Below, in pieces: positions 25,001 to 34,252 of a stretch of DNA of 46,418 nt. The stretch lies in NCBI GenBank assembly GCA_002862085.1, contig PKCK01000088.1:1-46418 (forward strand), read 5' to 3'. The DNA comes from Planctomycetota bacterium. GTDB lineage: Bacteria; Planctomycetota; UBA1135; GCA-002686595. The position numbers and the translations under genes are program-made. The notes beneath the pieces are model-generated. The model saw only the letters and a list, made by a program, of their open reading frames with translations, searched no databases and was not told where the DNA came from. The number at the start of each line of letters is the position of its first letter. The stretch's first letter is position 1.

Positions 25001-27013
25001 TCAGAGCTCTTCGAGCGGGCGCGTCAGAGCCGAGCGAGCGGCCGGGACGTCGCCTCCGCGGAGGCCGACCAGGAACCAGCGGAGTCGCTGGTCCCGCGTG
25101 CCCGTACGGAACGTGCGCGCGGCGCGCCATCGACGGGGCCGGCCCTCCTCGAGGGACTCCTCCGCCGCGCGGGCCGCGGCGAGCGCGGCCCCGACGCCCT
25201 CGTCGGTGAACGCTCCGAAGGTCGCCCCCACCTCGCGGACCAACGCACCCGCCAGAGCATCTGCGGCGAGCGCACGCCTCAGCGCGGCCTCCTCGGCGTC
25301 ACCGACCGCGTCCGCCCCGTCGAGAGCGGCGCGCGCCTGCACCTCCCCCAGCAGCAGGAGCGGCACGAGCCCCGGCACGCCCGGCGAACGCTGGGAGACG
25401 TCCAGGAGATAGGTCAGGTCGACGTAGCGTCCGGCGGGGTCGCGCTCCGCGAAGGCGCCGCTGCGGGCGCCGCCGGACTCGGTTCGCACGCCGAGGACGT
25501 AGGGGTGCCACGAGCCCTCCGCAGCGCGCGCGGCGAGCGCCGGGTCGAGCGCCTCGAGGGCGGCGTCCATGCGCGGCCCCCACTCCTCGATGAAGGGGAT
25601 CGCGTAGCGCTCGCGCGGCGCGAGGTCGGCGCGCTCGAGGGCCGCGGCGGGGCGCGGCGGCGGCAACGGATCCAGGGCGGCCGCTCCGTCGACGACGCGG
25701 GCGGCGCCGCCCGCGAGGGTCCACTGCATCGCCGCGATGAGCAGCCCCGCCGCCGCGAGGCGAGGGAGCTTGCCGGGCCCGGCCGGCTCGGGCGCCTGCG
25801 CCGCGCCGGGTTCTCCGGCCCGAGGCGTGCTGCGGAAGCGCGCGCCGATCCGGAGGAGCGGGCGCTCGATGACCACGTACGAGAGCCACGCCACACCGAA
25901 GCACAGGCCGAGCGCGACGATCACGCGCGTGGGCGTCGGCATGTCGGGCGAAGCGCCCCACACGGCCGCCTTGAAGATGGGGAAGTGGTAGAGGTACAGC
26001 CCGTAGCTGATACGCCCCACCCAGCGCAGCGGGCGGGCCGTGAGGAGCCAGCCCTGGAGCGAGGCGCGGCCGCTCCAGGCGACGCCGACGAGCACGACGG
26101 CGGCGCTGGCGGAGGGCATCCCGATGGCGTACAGCGGGCGCATGTAGTTCCGCGGCTCGCCACCGGTCCCGGGGATGCGCGCGAGGACCTCGTCGTAGCC
26201 GAGCAGTTCGGCGCCGCGCAGCGTGAGGGCGGCGAACAGGATCAGGAGGAGCGCGACGAGCCCCGCGGCGAGCCCGCGCCGGCGACGGAGCGTCATCTCG
26301 TGGTACGCCATCAGCGCGCCGAGCCCGAGGCTGAAGAAGCGCACCGTCGACGTGCGCCCGACGAACTCCTCGAGCCGTTCGGGATGCGCGGTCCAGTCGC
26401 CGAGGAGGAGCGCACCGGCGGCCGAGAGGACGCCGAGGGGCAGGATCGCGACGAGCAGCACCCGGCGGCTCTTCCGCGGGACGAGGAAGGCCACGACCGG
26501 CGGCCAGAGCAGATAGAAGTGCTCCTCGACGGCGAGGGACCAGGTGTGCTCGAGGAGGCTCACCTCCTCGGAGAAGAGGAAGACGTAGTTCGACGTGTAC
26601 GTCGCGCAGGCGACCGCCTCGGACCCGCCGAGCTCCGGTAGGAGCAGCAGGATCGTGAGGTAGTAGATCGGGAAGATCCGCAGGAAGCGCCGCACCAGGA
26701 AGTAGCGCAGCGGCACGCCCCGCTCCCGGTCCACGAGCAGGATCCGCGTGATCAGGAAACCCGAGAGGACGAAGAACAGGTCCACGCCCACGTTGCCCGG
26801 CAGGAGGTGCGCCCGCGCACTCGCCGCGAGGCCGCCCAGCGCGCCGACCGGCAGATGCACCCACAGGACGAGCAGCACCGCGATCCCGCGGAGCCCGTCG
26901 AGCTCGGGCAGGTGGTCCTTGACGAAGGGGCCCAGCCCGCCTGCGGACGGCCGCGATCCGGCGCTCTCCAGCGCGCCGGTGCCGTCGTCGGAGGCTGAGG
27001 TGTGGTCCGCCAT
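25001..27013 (-). CDS. Acyltransferase-3 family membrane protein with unusual C-terminus
   Basis: 670 residues. The membrane part (about 35-415) is a clear OafA/YrhL-type acyltransferase 3: LPELDGLRGIAVLLVLWVH, VGVDLFFVLSGFLITRILL, FLVRRFLRIFPIYYL and HTWSLAVEEHFYLLWPPVV, with about ten transmembrane helices. Such enzymes transfer acetyl or other acyl groups to exported glycans. After a final hydrophobic stretch near 430, residues 450-670 form a soluble Ala/Glu/Arg-rich helical domain without the GDS or DxxH motifs of the SGNH domain often fused here. The domain is not recognised. It is divergent from the kinase-aminotransferase fusion, 186 bp away. Confidence 0.9.
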   Translation of the reverse strand: MADHTSASDDGTGALESAGSRPSAGGLGPFVKDHLPELDGLRGIAVLLVLWVHLPVGALGGLAASARAHLLPGNVGVDLFFVLSGFLITRILLVDRERGVPLRYFLVRRFLRIFPIYYLTILLLLPELGGSEAVACATYTSNYVFLFSEEVSLLEHTWSLAVEEHFYLLWPPVVAFLVPRKSRRVLLVAILPLGVLSAAGALLLGDWTAHPERLEEFVGRTSTVRFFSLGLGALMAYHEMTLRRRRGLAAGLVALLLILFAALTLRGAELLGYDEVLARIPGTGGEPRNYMRPLYAIGMPSASAAVVLVGVAWSGRASLQGWLLTARPLRWVGRISYGLYLYHFPIFKAAVWGASPDMPTPTRVIVALGLCFGVAWLSYVVIERPLLRIGARFRSTPRAGEPGAAQAPEPAGPGKLPRLAAAGLLIAAMQWTLAGGAARVVDGAAALDPLPPPRPAAALERADLAPRERYAIPFIEEWGPRMDAALEALDPALAARAAEGSWHPYVLGVRTESGGARSGAFAERDPAGRYVDLTYLLDVSQRSPGVPGLVPLLLLGEVQARAALDGADAVGDAEEAALRRALAADALAGALVREVGATFGAFTDEGVGAALAAARAAEESLEEGRPRRWRAARTFRTGTRDQRLRWFLVGLRGGDVPAARSALTRPLEEL

Positions 27014-27199
27014 GGGCCCCGAAGCCTACCCCGCCGAGGCGGCCGATTCGCCGCGCGCGCGGGGTCCGTCGAAGGTCGATTCTCCCGTGGCGAGACGGCC
27101 CTGGGCCCCGCGGCGCCGGCCGTGCGCCGCGGAGCGCTCGCTCGCGCCCCGGAGAGCGACGAGCAACACGGCGGCGATGGACTTCGGTAGCTTGCCCCG

Positions 27200-30100
27200 A
27201 TGACGGTCCCCGCTTCCGCTCACGCCATCGAGGAGCTCGCCCGCCGCGCGTTCGGCCTCGACGTCGAGGCGGTGGAGATGCTCCCCGGGGACCTCGAGGC
27301 GAACGCCCGGATCACCGTCCGAGGAGCGCCCGACGCGCCGCTGCTGCTCCGGGTCTACACGTCCGGCCTCGACCCCCGGAGCGTCGCCTTCCAGCGCGAC
27401 CTCGTCCAGCACGCGATCGACGCCGACCCGGGCCTCCTCCCGCTCCTCCAGACGCCGGCGCGCCCCGGGCAGGATCCAGTGCGCGCGCCCTTCGAGGGAG
27501 TCGAGCGCGAGGCACGGCTCCTGCGCTTCATCCCCGGCCGCCTCTTCTCCGAGCTGGGCCGGCGGCCACCTGCCCTGCTCGAGGAGCTCGGGGAGGTCCT
27601 CGGCCGCCTCGACCGCGCGCTCGAGGGCTTCGAGGGCCGGCCTGCGCCCGACCCCGACGACCCGTGGCCCCTCCTCGACGCGCCGGCGGCCATCGAGGCG
27701 CGGCTGGGCGCCGTCGACCCCTCGGCCGCGCGCCGCGGCCGCCTCGAGGAGATCCTCGCCGGCTACGAGACGCGCGTGGCGCCGGTCCTCGGCGACCTGC
27801 GCCGCAGCGTGGTCCACCACGACGCCAACGAGAACAACGTGATCGTCACGGAGGACCCGCTCGCCCCGCGCGTGGCGGGGATCATCGACTTCGGCGACGC
27901 GGCCCACAGCGCCACCGTGACGGAGGTCGCCATCGCGGCCGCGTACGCGGGGCTCGGGACGCGCGACCCCCTCGGCGCCATGGCGCGCGTCGTGGCCGGG
28001 TACCACCGCGCCCTCCCCCTGGAGGACGTCGAGTTCGACGTCCTCACCGACCTCGCCCTGCTCCGCCTCGCCCAGAGCGTCGCCATCTCCTCGGCGCGCG
28101 AGGCGGAGGCCCGCGCGCGCGGCGAGGCGCCGGACGCCTACCACCTCATCAGCCAGGCGCCTGCCTGGGCGGCCCTCGACGCGCTCGCGGACGTCCACCC
28201 CCGCCTCGCGCGCGCTGTCCTGCGCGACGCGGCGGGCCTCGATCCGCGGCCCGCCACGCGCGTGTTCGAGACCTGGGCGCGGAAGGCGCGCTTCGAACCC
28301 CTCCTGGGCACCTCCCTCGAGGACGCGCCGCGGGTGGACCTCTCCGTGGCGAGCCCGCTGCTCGTCGAGGGAGCCGAGGACCTCTCGATGGAGGCCTGGG
28401 GACGGCGACTGGAAGAGCTGCGGCGCGCGGCCTCCGCGCCGGCGACCGTCGGGTACCACGACGAGAGCCGCCTGCTCTACGCCGCGAGCGAGGCCTTCGG
28501 CGAGCCGCGCGAGGACGGCGTCGAGCCGCGCACCGCGCACCTCGGCGTCGACCTCTTCGCCCCGGCCGGGACGGAGGTGCGCGCGCCGCTCGACGGCCGC
28601 GTCCTGTCCGTCGCGATCAACGCAGCGCCCCTCGACTACGGCCCGACGGTCATCCTCGAGCACGCCCCCGAGGACGCGGCGCCCTTCTGGACCCTCTTCG
28701 GCCACCTCGAGGCCGCGTCGGTCGCCGGCCTCTCCCCGGGCGAAGAGGTCCCCGCCGGCGCGGTGGTCGCGCGGCTGGGCGCGGAGGAGGAGAACGGCGG
28801 CTGGCCGCCGCACCTGCACTTCCAGGTGATCCTCGACCGGCTCGAGCTCGAGGGCGACTTCCCCGGGGTCGCGCCGCCGGACCGGCGGGCCGCGTGGACG
28901 GCGCTCTGCCCCGACCCCGCGCCGCTCCTCGGCCTCGAGAGCTGCGCGGCGCCGGGGCACTCCACCGCGGAGCTCCTCGCCGCGCGCCGCGCCGGCTCGT
29001 GCAGCTCGATGTCGATCAGCTACCGCCGCCCGCTCCAGATGGTGAAGGGCAGGGGCGCCACGCTCTTCGATCACGAGGGCCGCGCGCATCTCGACGCGGT
29101 GAACAACGTCCCGCACGTCGGGCACTGCCACCCCCGCGTCGTGACCGCGGGCCAGCGCCAGATGTCGCTGCTCAACACGAACACGCGCTACCTCTCCGCG
29201 GGGATCGAGCGCTACATCGAGCTCCTGCGGGCGCGCCTGCCCGCGCACCTCGAGGTGATCTACCTCGTGTCCAGCGGCTCGGAGGCGAACGAGGTCGCGC
29301 TGCGCCTCGCGCGCGCGGCGACCGGCGGCGCCGAGGACGTCCTGGTCCAGGAGCACGGCTACCACGGCCACACGGGCGCGACGGTGGCCCGCAGCCACTA
29401 CAAGTTCGCGCGCGCCGGCGGCTTCCCGTGTCCGCCCGACGTGCACGTCGTCCCCTGCCCCGACGCCTTCCGTGGCCCCCACCGCGGGCCCGACGCCGGC
29501 GCGAGGTACGTCGAGGAGGTCGAGCGGACGCTCGAGCGGCTCGAAACCGCGGGACGCCGGCCCGCCGCGATGCTGGCGGAGGCGATCATCGGCTGCGGCG
29601 GCCAGGTCGTCCCGCCCGAGGGCTACCTCGCGGGCGCCTTCGACGCGGTCCGGCGCGCGGGCGGCGTGGCCATCGCCGACGAGGTCCAGGTCGGGTTCGG
29701 CCGCGTGGGCTCGCACATGTGGGCCTTCGAGGAGCAGGGCGCGCGCCCCGACGTCGTGACCATGGGCAAGCCGATCGGGAACGGACACCCCATGGCAGCG
29801 GTCGCGACGACGCGCGAGATCGCCGACGCGTTCGCCGGCGGCATGGAGTTCTTCGCGACGTTCGGCGGCAACAACGTGTCGGTCGCCATCGGCGCCGAGG
29901 TGCTGCGCGTCATCGACGACGAGGGCCTGATGGAGAACGCAGCGGCGCGCGGGGCGCAGTTCTTCCGCGAGATGGAGCCGCTCGCCGCGCGCCACGCGGC
30001 GATCGGCGACGTGCGCGGCCGCGGCCTCTACCTCGGCGTCGACCTCGTCACAGGCCGCGAGACCCGCGAGCCCTGGACCGCGCTCGCGGCCCACGTCGCC

Positions 30101-30247
30101 GAGCGCATGCGCGACCACCGCGTCCTCGTCAGCACCGACGGTCCCGCGGCGAACGTGCTCAAGATCAAGCCGCCGCTGGTCATCTCCGCTGACGAGATCA
30201 CGCGGATCGTCAAGACCCTCGACCGCGTGCTCGGGGAGCTCGACTGA
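27200..30247 (+). CDS. Kinase - M23 peptidase - class III aminotransferase fusion
   Basis: 1015 residues in one frame. Residues 1-370 are an APH-fold kinase: VVHHDANENNVIV with H206, D208 and N213, then GIIDFGD with D230. Residues 440-560 are an M23/LytM-like domain: HLGVD (H447, D451), FGHLEA (H502) and PPHLHFQ (H538, H540), all metal and catalytic residues present. Residues 600-1015 are a class III PLP enzyme: SSGSEANEVALRLARAATG, IADEVQVGFGRVG and TMGKPIGNGHP with PLP Lys K857. The same three-domain fusion is known in other bacteria. It links hydroxylysine-kinase-like and phospho-lyase (PHYKPL/ETNPPL-like) activities, so it probably phosphorylates an amino alcohol and then eliminates the phosphate. 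The actual substrate and the reason for the peptidase domain are unknown. No signal peptide. Confidence 0.92.
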   Translation: MTVPASAHAIEELARRAFGLDVEAVEMLPGDLEANARITVRGAPDAPLLLRVYTSGLDPRSVAFQRDLVQHAIDADPGLLPLLQTPARPGQDPVRAPFEGVEREARLLRFIPGRLFSELGRRPPALLEELGEVLGRLDRALEGFEGRPAPDPDDPWPLLDAPAAIEARLGAVDPSAARRGRLEEILAGYETRVAPVLGDLRRSVVHHDANENNVIVTEDPLAPRVAGIIDFGDAAHSATVTEVAIAAAYAGLGTRDPLGAMARVVAGYHRALPLEDVEFDVLTDLALLRLAQSVAISSAREAEARARGEAPDAYHLISQAPAWAALDALADVHPRLARAVLRDAAGLDPRPATRVFETWARKARFEPLLGTSLEDAPRVDLSVASPLLVEGAEDLSMEAWGRRLEELRRAASAPATVGYHDESRLLYAASEAFGEPREDGVEPRTAHLGVDLFAPAGTEVRAPLDGRVLSVAINAAPLDYGPTVILEHAPEDAAPFWTLFGHLEAASVAGLSPGEEVPAGAVVARLGAEEENGGWPPHLHFQVILDRLELEGDFPGVAPPDRRAAWTALCPDPAPLLGLESCAAPGHSTAELLAARRAGSCSSMSISYRRPLQMVKGRGATLFDHEGRAHLDAVNNVPHVGHCHPRVVTAGQRQMSLLNTNTRYLSAGIERYIELLRARLPAHLEVIYLVSSGSEANEVALRLARAATGGAEDVLVQEHGYHGHTGATVARSHYKFARAGGFPCPPDVHVVPCPDAFRGPHRGPDAGARYVEEVERTLERLETAGRRPAAMLAEAIIGCGGQVVPPEGYLAGAFDAVRRAGGVAIADEVQVGFGRVGSHMWAFEEQGARPDVVTMGKPIGNGHPMAAVATTREIADAFAGGMEFFATFGGNNVSVAIGAEVLRVIDDEGLMENAAARGAQFFREMEPLAARHAAIGDVRGRGLYLGVDLVTGRETREPWTALAAHVAERMRDHRVLVSTDGPAANVLKIKPPLVISADEITRIVKTLDRVLGELD

Positions 30248-30266
30248 GCCGCGCGGCGGCTCAGTC
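30242..30266. terminator. Hairpin containing both convergent stop codons
   Basis: GACTGAGCCGC (30242-30252), loop GCG, GCGGCTCAGTC (30256-30266): a perfect 11-bp stem. The plus-strand TGA (30245-30247) and the minus-strand stop (TCA at 30261-30263) lie in opposite arms, so one palindrome ends both genes. Confidence 0.8.
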
Positions 30267-31934
30267 CCGGCGCAGGACCGCGCGCTCGCCCGCCTCGACC
30301 GGGCCGAACTCCTGGGCCACGCCGTCGGTCCAGACGACCCTGACGCGGTCGAGGCCGGGCTGATCCCCGAGCCCGACGTGGACGTCCGGGCCGTTCGCGG
30401 CGCAGTACGAGTAGGTCCGCTGGACCTGGCGGCGCACCGTCTTGCCCGCGACTTCGTAGGTCACCACCGAGCCCACCGCGGCGTTGCCGTCGCGCTCGAG
30501 CACCGACAGCACGGCCGCGCCGCCCGCCTTGGCGGCGACGTTCCGCAGGATCCGCAGGGGCCCGTCGAACTCGAGGGTGCAGACGTCCACGTCCCCGTCG
30601 CCGTCGATGTCGCCGAACGCGGCCGCGCGGCCGACCGTCACCAGCGGCGCGCCGGTGATCGCCGCGGGTCCGAGGTCCTCGAAGCGCGCGCCGGCAGCCC
30701 CGCGGAAGAGCTGGTCGATCTCCGCGAAGGGCCGCGCCGGGTCCGCGGGCCGGCTGGGGAAGTTGACGCGGCCGTTGGAGACGTAGAGGTCGAGCCAGCC
30801 GTCGTGGTCGAAGTCGGCGAGGCCCATCCCGAAGCCGGTGCGGGCGAGGCTCGCGGAGGTGGTCCCGGTGCGCGAGGTGCGGTCGCGGTAGCCGCGCCCG
30901 CCGCCCATGTAGAACGTGTTCGTCTCGCCGTCGATGTGCGAGAGCATCAGGTCCCAGCTGCCGTCGCGATCGAGGTCCTCGAGACAAACTCCCATGCTCG
31001 CTTCCGCCTGGCCGTTCCCGCTCAGCGCGCAGCCCATCACCATGGCGCGATCATCCAGTGGGCCGCCGTCGCGCCAGCTCCAGAGGCGATTGGCGTTGCC
31101 GTCGTTGGCGACGTAGACGTCGAGCCCGGGCGCTTCGTCGAGCTGGCCCCAGACGAGCCCGAGCCCGTTGCCCTTGCCCTCGCGCAGCCCCTTCGCCTCG
31201 CTGACGTCCTCGAAGGTGCCGTCCCCGCGGTTGAGCAGAAGCGTGTCACAGCTCTCGGCCTTGTAGGCAGCCGGCGCGCAGTAGGCGGGCTGGCCGCGCT
31301 GGTTCTTGCACGCGCGCTCCCTGTCCTCGGCCCACTCGACGTAGTTGACGACGAAGAGGTCCTGGTCGCCGTCCCCGTCGATGTCGAGGAAGCTCGCCGC
31401 GACGCCGAACTCCGTACCCGCGGCGCCAGCGGCATCGGTGATGTCCTCGAAGCGGCCCCCGCCGAGGTTGCGGTAGAGCACGTTGGGCCCGACGTTCGCC
31501 ACGTAGAGGTCGAGCAGGCCGTCACCGTCCACGTCCCCCACGGCGCAGCCACACCCGTAGCCGGTGTCGCCGACTCCGGCGCGCTCGGTGACGTCCACGA
31601 AGGTGCCGTCGCCCTGGTTCTCGAAGAGCCGGTTGGTGGGCGCGTCGGCCGCGGGCTCGGCCGCTGCGAGGTCGCCTCCCTGGACCGCGTAGAGGTCGAG
31701 GTCTCCGTCGGCGTCGAAGTCGAACAGGCCGAGTCCGCCCGCGACGATCTCCGGGATCCAGTAGCGACGGGGCCCGGGTTCGTGGACGAAGGAGACGCCG
31801 GAGGCGCCGGCCACCTCCTCGAACCACGCGGGTGCCGCGTCCGCGCCGCCGCCCTCGCGGGGTGCGGCGGCGTCGTCCTCCCCGCAGCTCGCAGTGAGGA
31901 GAGCCGCAGCGAGCGCGATCGGAAGAGCGCGCAT
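30261..31934 (-). CDS. FG-GAP/ASPIC-UnbV (CRTAC1-like) lipoprotein
   Basis: 557 residues. The signal (RALPIALAAALLTASCGED) ends in a lipobox cysteine. FG-GAP/VCBS-type repeats follow, with calcium-loop-like sequences: FDFDADGDLDLYAVQGGD, DVDGDGLLDLYVANVGPN, DIDGDGDQDLFVVNYVEW and DFDHDGWLDLYVSNGRVN. The C-terminus (VRRQVQRTYSYCAANGPDVH ... LDRVRVVWTDG) is an ASPIC/UnbV domain. It is predicted to be an outer-membrane-anchored beta-propeller of unknown ligand. The start ATG at 31934 shares its A with the stop of the upstream TPR lipoprotein gene (TGATG), so the two are translationally coupled. This TPR plus ASPIC pairing recurs in Planctomycetota and Acidobacteria. Confidence 0.93.
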   Translation of the reverse strand: MRALPIALAAALLTASCGEDDAAAPREGGGADAAPAWFEEVAGASGVSFVHEPGPRRYWIPEIVAGGLGLFDFDADGDLDLYAVQGGDLAAAEPAADAPTNRLFENQGDGTFVDVTERAGVGDTGYGCGCAVGDVDGDGLLDLYVANVGPNVLYRNLGGGRFEDITDAAGAAGTEFGVAASFLDIDGDGDQDLFVVNYVEWAEDRERACKNQRGQPAYCAPAAYKAESCDTLLLNRGDGTFEDVSEAKGLREGKGNGLGLVWGQLDEAPGLDVYVANDGNANRLWSWRDGGPLDDRAMVMGCALSGNGQAEASMGVCLEDLDRDGSWDLMLSHIDGETNTFYMGGGRGYRDRTSRTGTTSASLARTGFGMGLADFDHDGWLDLYVSNGRVNFPSRPADPARPFAEIDQLFRGAAGARFEDLGPAAITGAPLVTVGRAAAFGDIDGDGDVDVCTLEFDGPLRILRNVAAKAGGAAVLSVLERDGNAAVGSVVTYEVAGKTVRRQVQRTYSYCAANGPDVHVGLGDQPGLDRVRVVWTDGVAQEFGPVEAGERAVLRRD

Positions 31935-33373
31935 CACAGCCCCGCCGCGCCGAGGATCTGGTCGGCGCGCTTGGTGAGCGGGTGGTTCGCGGAGCGCCGC
32001 GCCATCTCGCGCTGCTGGGCGCGGGCCTCGCGGCCGCGGCCGGAGCGCATGTACACGCCGCAGAGCTCGAAGCGCAGCCGGAACCGGTCGACCCCCTTCG
32101 AGATCCCCTCCCTCAGGAGACGCTCGACCTCCGGGAGCCCCTTGGCCCGCTCGGCGGGCCCCATCATCTCGCGGTACACCTGCTCCGAGGTCTCGCCGAG
32201 GTCGACCGCGCGGCGGTAGGCGCCGAGCGCCTCGTCGTCACGGCGGAGCCCCGCGAGGGCCGCGGCCCGGCGCAGGTGGCCCGTGGGGAACTCGGGCTCG
32301 ACCGCGACCGCGCGGTCCGCGCTCGCGAGCGCATCGCGCAGAGCGCGCTGGGACCCGACGCGGTCGCCCGCCTCGCGGTACGCGTCGGCGCGCTGGAGGT
32401 GGCCGGTGGACCGCTGGACCATGGGGAGGTGGTTCTCGGGGCGCAGGGACGCCATGCGCTCGATCAGCGTCATCGCCTCCTCCGTGCGCTGCAGCTCGAT
32501 GTACCCCGCGACCAGGCTCATCCCGGCGCTGAAGTCGTCGGGGCTCGCGGCCACCAGCGGCTCGAGGATCGCGACCGCTCGCGCCGCCTCCCCCGCGTTC
32601 AGGTGCGCGTTCGCCTTCGAGAGGCGCGCGTTCTCGCCGACCTCGTAGCCCTTCGCGCGCCGCGTCCCCGCGGAGCTGATCAACGGCCGGCCGGACGCGC
32701 CGTCGAGGCCCTCCATGAGCTGGTCGGCCTTGCGATCCTCGCCGATCTCCCGGTACGCCTGGCCGAGTCGGAAGCGGATGAAGCCCTCGCGCGGGTAGGC
32801 CTCGTACGCGGTGATGAGGTGCGGGATCCCGCTCAGCACCTCGCCGCGCTCCACCTCGACGAGGCCGATGCCCATCTCCACGAGGGGCGCGTCGGGGACC
32901 TGAACGAGGAGCGTGTCGAACTCGCGGCGGGCCTCGTCGTAGCGCCCCTCGTCGAGCAGGGCGCAGGCCAGGTCGTAGCGCGCGGCGTGGAAGTCGGCCT
33001 GGATCTCGAGGACCCTGCGCAGCTCCGCGACCTGGTCGTCCATGGCGCCGAGGTCGGCGCGCATCCGCGAGAGCTGGTAGCGGGCCTCGGCGTTCTCGGG
33101 GTCGATGGTCAGCGCGTTGCGGAAGCAGGTCTCGGCGAGCTCGGTCCCGTCGTTGACGGAGAGCGCGAGGCCCAGCTCGAGGTGCATCGCGGCGTCGCCC
33201 GGAGCGGCCGCTGCGGCGGCGCGGCGCTCCTCGAGGAGCGCCGCGACCTTCGCGTCGGGCGCGAACCCCTCGGGGATCCCGGGCGGCGCGGGAGCCGGTC
33301 CGCCGCAGGCCCCGAGGGCGAGCACGACGAGCGCCGCGGCTGGGCGGAGGTTCTTGGGTGAGGGAGCAGCCAT
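31934..33373 (-). CDS. TPR-repeat lipoprotein
   Basis: 479 residues from ATG at 33373. The lipoprotein signal (PAAALVVLALGACGG) has a clear lipobox. TPR units follow: AMHLELGLALSVNDGTELAE, AEARYQLSRMRADLGAMDDQ, HAARYDLACALLDEGRYDEA, and later FIRFRLGQAYREIGEDRKAD and RFELCGVYMRSGRGREARAQ. This is a protein-protein interaction scaffold on the periplasmic side. It lies 65 bp after the MBL gene and overlaps the FG-GAP lipoprotein gene. The open frame continuing upstream to 34012 is antisense-like and excluded. Partner proteins are probably encoded by the overlapping downstream gene. Confidence 0.92.
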   Translation of the reverse strand: MAAPSPKNLRPAAALVVLALGACGGPAPAPPGIPEGFAPDAKVAALLEERRAAAAAAPGDAAMHLELGLALSVNDGTELAETCFRNALTIDPENAEARYQLSRMRADLGAMDDQVAELRRVLEIQADFHAARYDLACALLDEGRYDEARREFDTLLVQVPDAPLVEMGIGLVEVERGEVLSGIPHLITAYEAYPREGFIRFRLGQAYREIGEDRKADQLMEGLDGASGRPLISSAGTRRAKGYEVGENARLSKANAHLNAGEAARAVAILEPLVAASPDDFSAGMSLVAGYIELQRTEEAMTLIERMASLRPENHLPMVQRSTGHLQRADAYREAGDRVGSQRALRDALASADRAVAVEPEFPTGHLRRAAALAGLRRDDEALGAYRRAVDLGETSEQVYREMMGPAERAKGLPEVERLLREGISKGVDRFRLRFELCGVYMRSGRGREARAQQREMARRSANHPLTKRADQILGAAGL

Positions 33374-33438
33374 CGGTCCGCCGAGCTTAGTGGACACGCC
33401 CCATCGCTGCTCCCCGGGACCGGCGTCGGAGGCGGCTG

Positions 33439-34239
33439 TCAGAGCTCGACCTCGACGCCGGGACGGAGCAGCTCGATCCGCGGGTCCTCGAGGGCCTCCA
33501 GCGCGCGCGCCACCTCGTCCCGGTAGGCCGGCTTGAGGTGCGCGACGAGAACCCGCAGGTCGGCGGGCGCGTGGCGGAGCTCCGCCGCGAGCAGCCCCGG
33601 GGTCAGGTGTCCCGATCCGAGGGCGACGTCGCCCATCGCGTCCGGGAAGCTCGTCTCGAGCACGACGGCGGCGAGCCCGGGGCGCGCCGCGACCGCGGCC
33701 CAGAGCCCCGGGTTGGGCCCCGAGTCCGCGGCGAACAGCACCGCGCGCTCTCCGTCTTCGACGACGAAGCCCCGCGTCGGGACCGTGTGCGCGGCAGGGA
33801 TCGACTCCATGCGCAGGCCCGCGACCGAGAAGGGCCCCTCGCTCGGGATCAGGGCCCACTCCAGCAGCGCGCGCCCCTCGGCGTCCGTCATGGACTCGAA
33901 GTCGGCGTAGAGCACGTCGTTGAACAGGTGCGCTCGGAGGGCCTCGACCGTCTCCCTCGCGGCGTGCACCCGGACCGGGGCGCGCCCCTCGCTCAGGCAC
34001 GCCTCGATCCACATCGGCAGGGTCGCGACATGGTCGATGTGGCTGTGGGTCAGGACGACCTCCTCGACCCGCGCCATCGCCGCCGCGTCACCGACCATGC
34101 CGAGGCTGCCGGCGTCGATGGCCACGGGCCCGGCCCCATCCGTGCCCGTGACGATGAAGCTCGTCAGGGGCTGGGCGCGCGGCGCCGGGGAGCCGGGGAG
34201 CTCGCTCTCGAGTGAGGAGGGAAGCAGCCGGAGCTTCAT
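33439..34239 (-). CDS. MBL-fold hydrolase, cAMP phosphodiesterase class II/RNase Z-like
   Basis: 266 residues. VEEVVLTHSHIDHVATLPMW has the HxHxDH zinc motif. The downstream ligands are FAADSGPN (Asp), VVLETSFPDA, and His in LVAHLKPAYRDEV. The layout (SFIVTGTDGAGPVAIDAGSL, LFNDVLYADF, VLETSFP) resembles class II 3',5'-cyclic-nucleotide phosphodiesterases, which belong to the RNase Z-like branch of the MBL superfamily. No signal peptide is seen. It is 13 bp downstream of the double DUF1080 gene, within the aminopeptidase operon. The MBL fold is certain. Cyclic-nucleotide specificity is a moderate inference. Confidence 0.85.
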   Translation of the reverse strand: MKLRLLPSSLESELPGSPAPRAQPLTSFIVTGTDGAGPVAIDAGSLGMVGDAAAMARVEEVVLTHSHIDHVATLPMWIEACLSEGRAPVRVHAARETVEALRAHLFNDVLYADFESMTDAEGRALLEWALIPSEGPFSVAGLRMESIPAAHTVPTRGFVVEDGERAVLFAADSGPNPGLWAAVAARPGLAAVVLETSFPDAMGDVALGSGHLTPGLLAAELRHAPADLRVLVAHLKPAYRDEVARALEALEDPRIELLRPGVEVEL

Positions 34240-34252
34240 CGCGGGGCGGCGA

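Noticed and set aside
27026..30118. 1030-residue minus-strand and 842-residue plus-strand frames
   Set aside because: Both are alternative frames of the kinase-M23-aminotransferase gene, which has complete motifs in its own frame.
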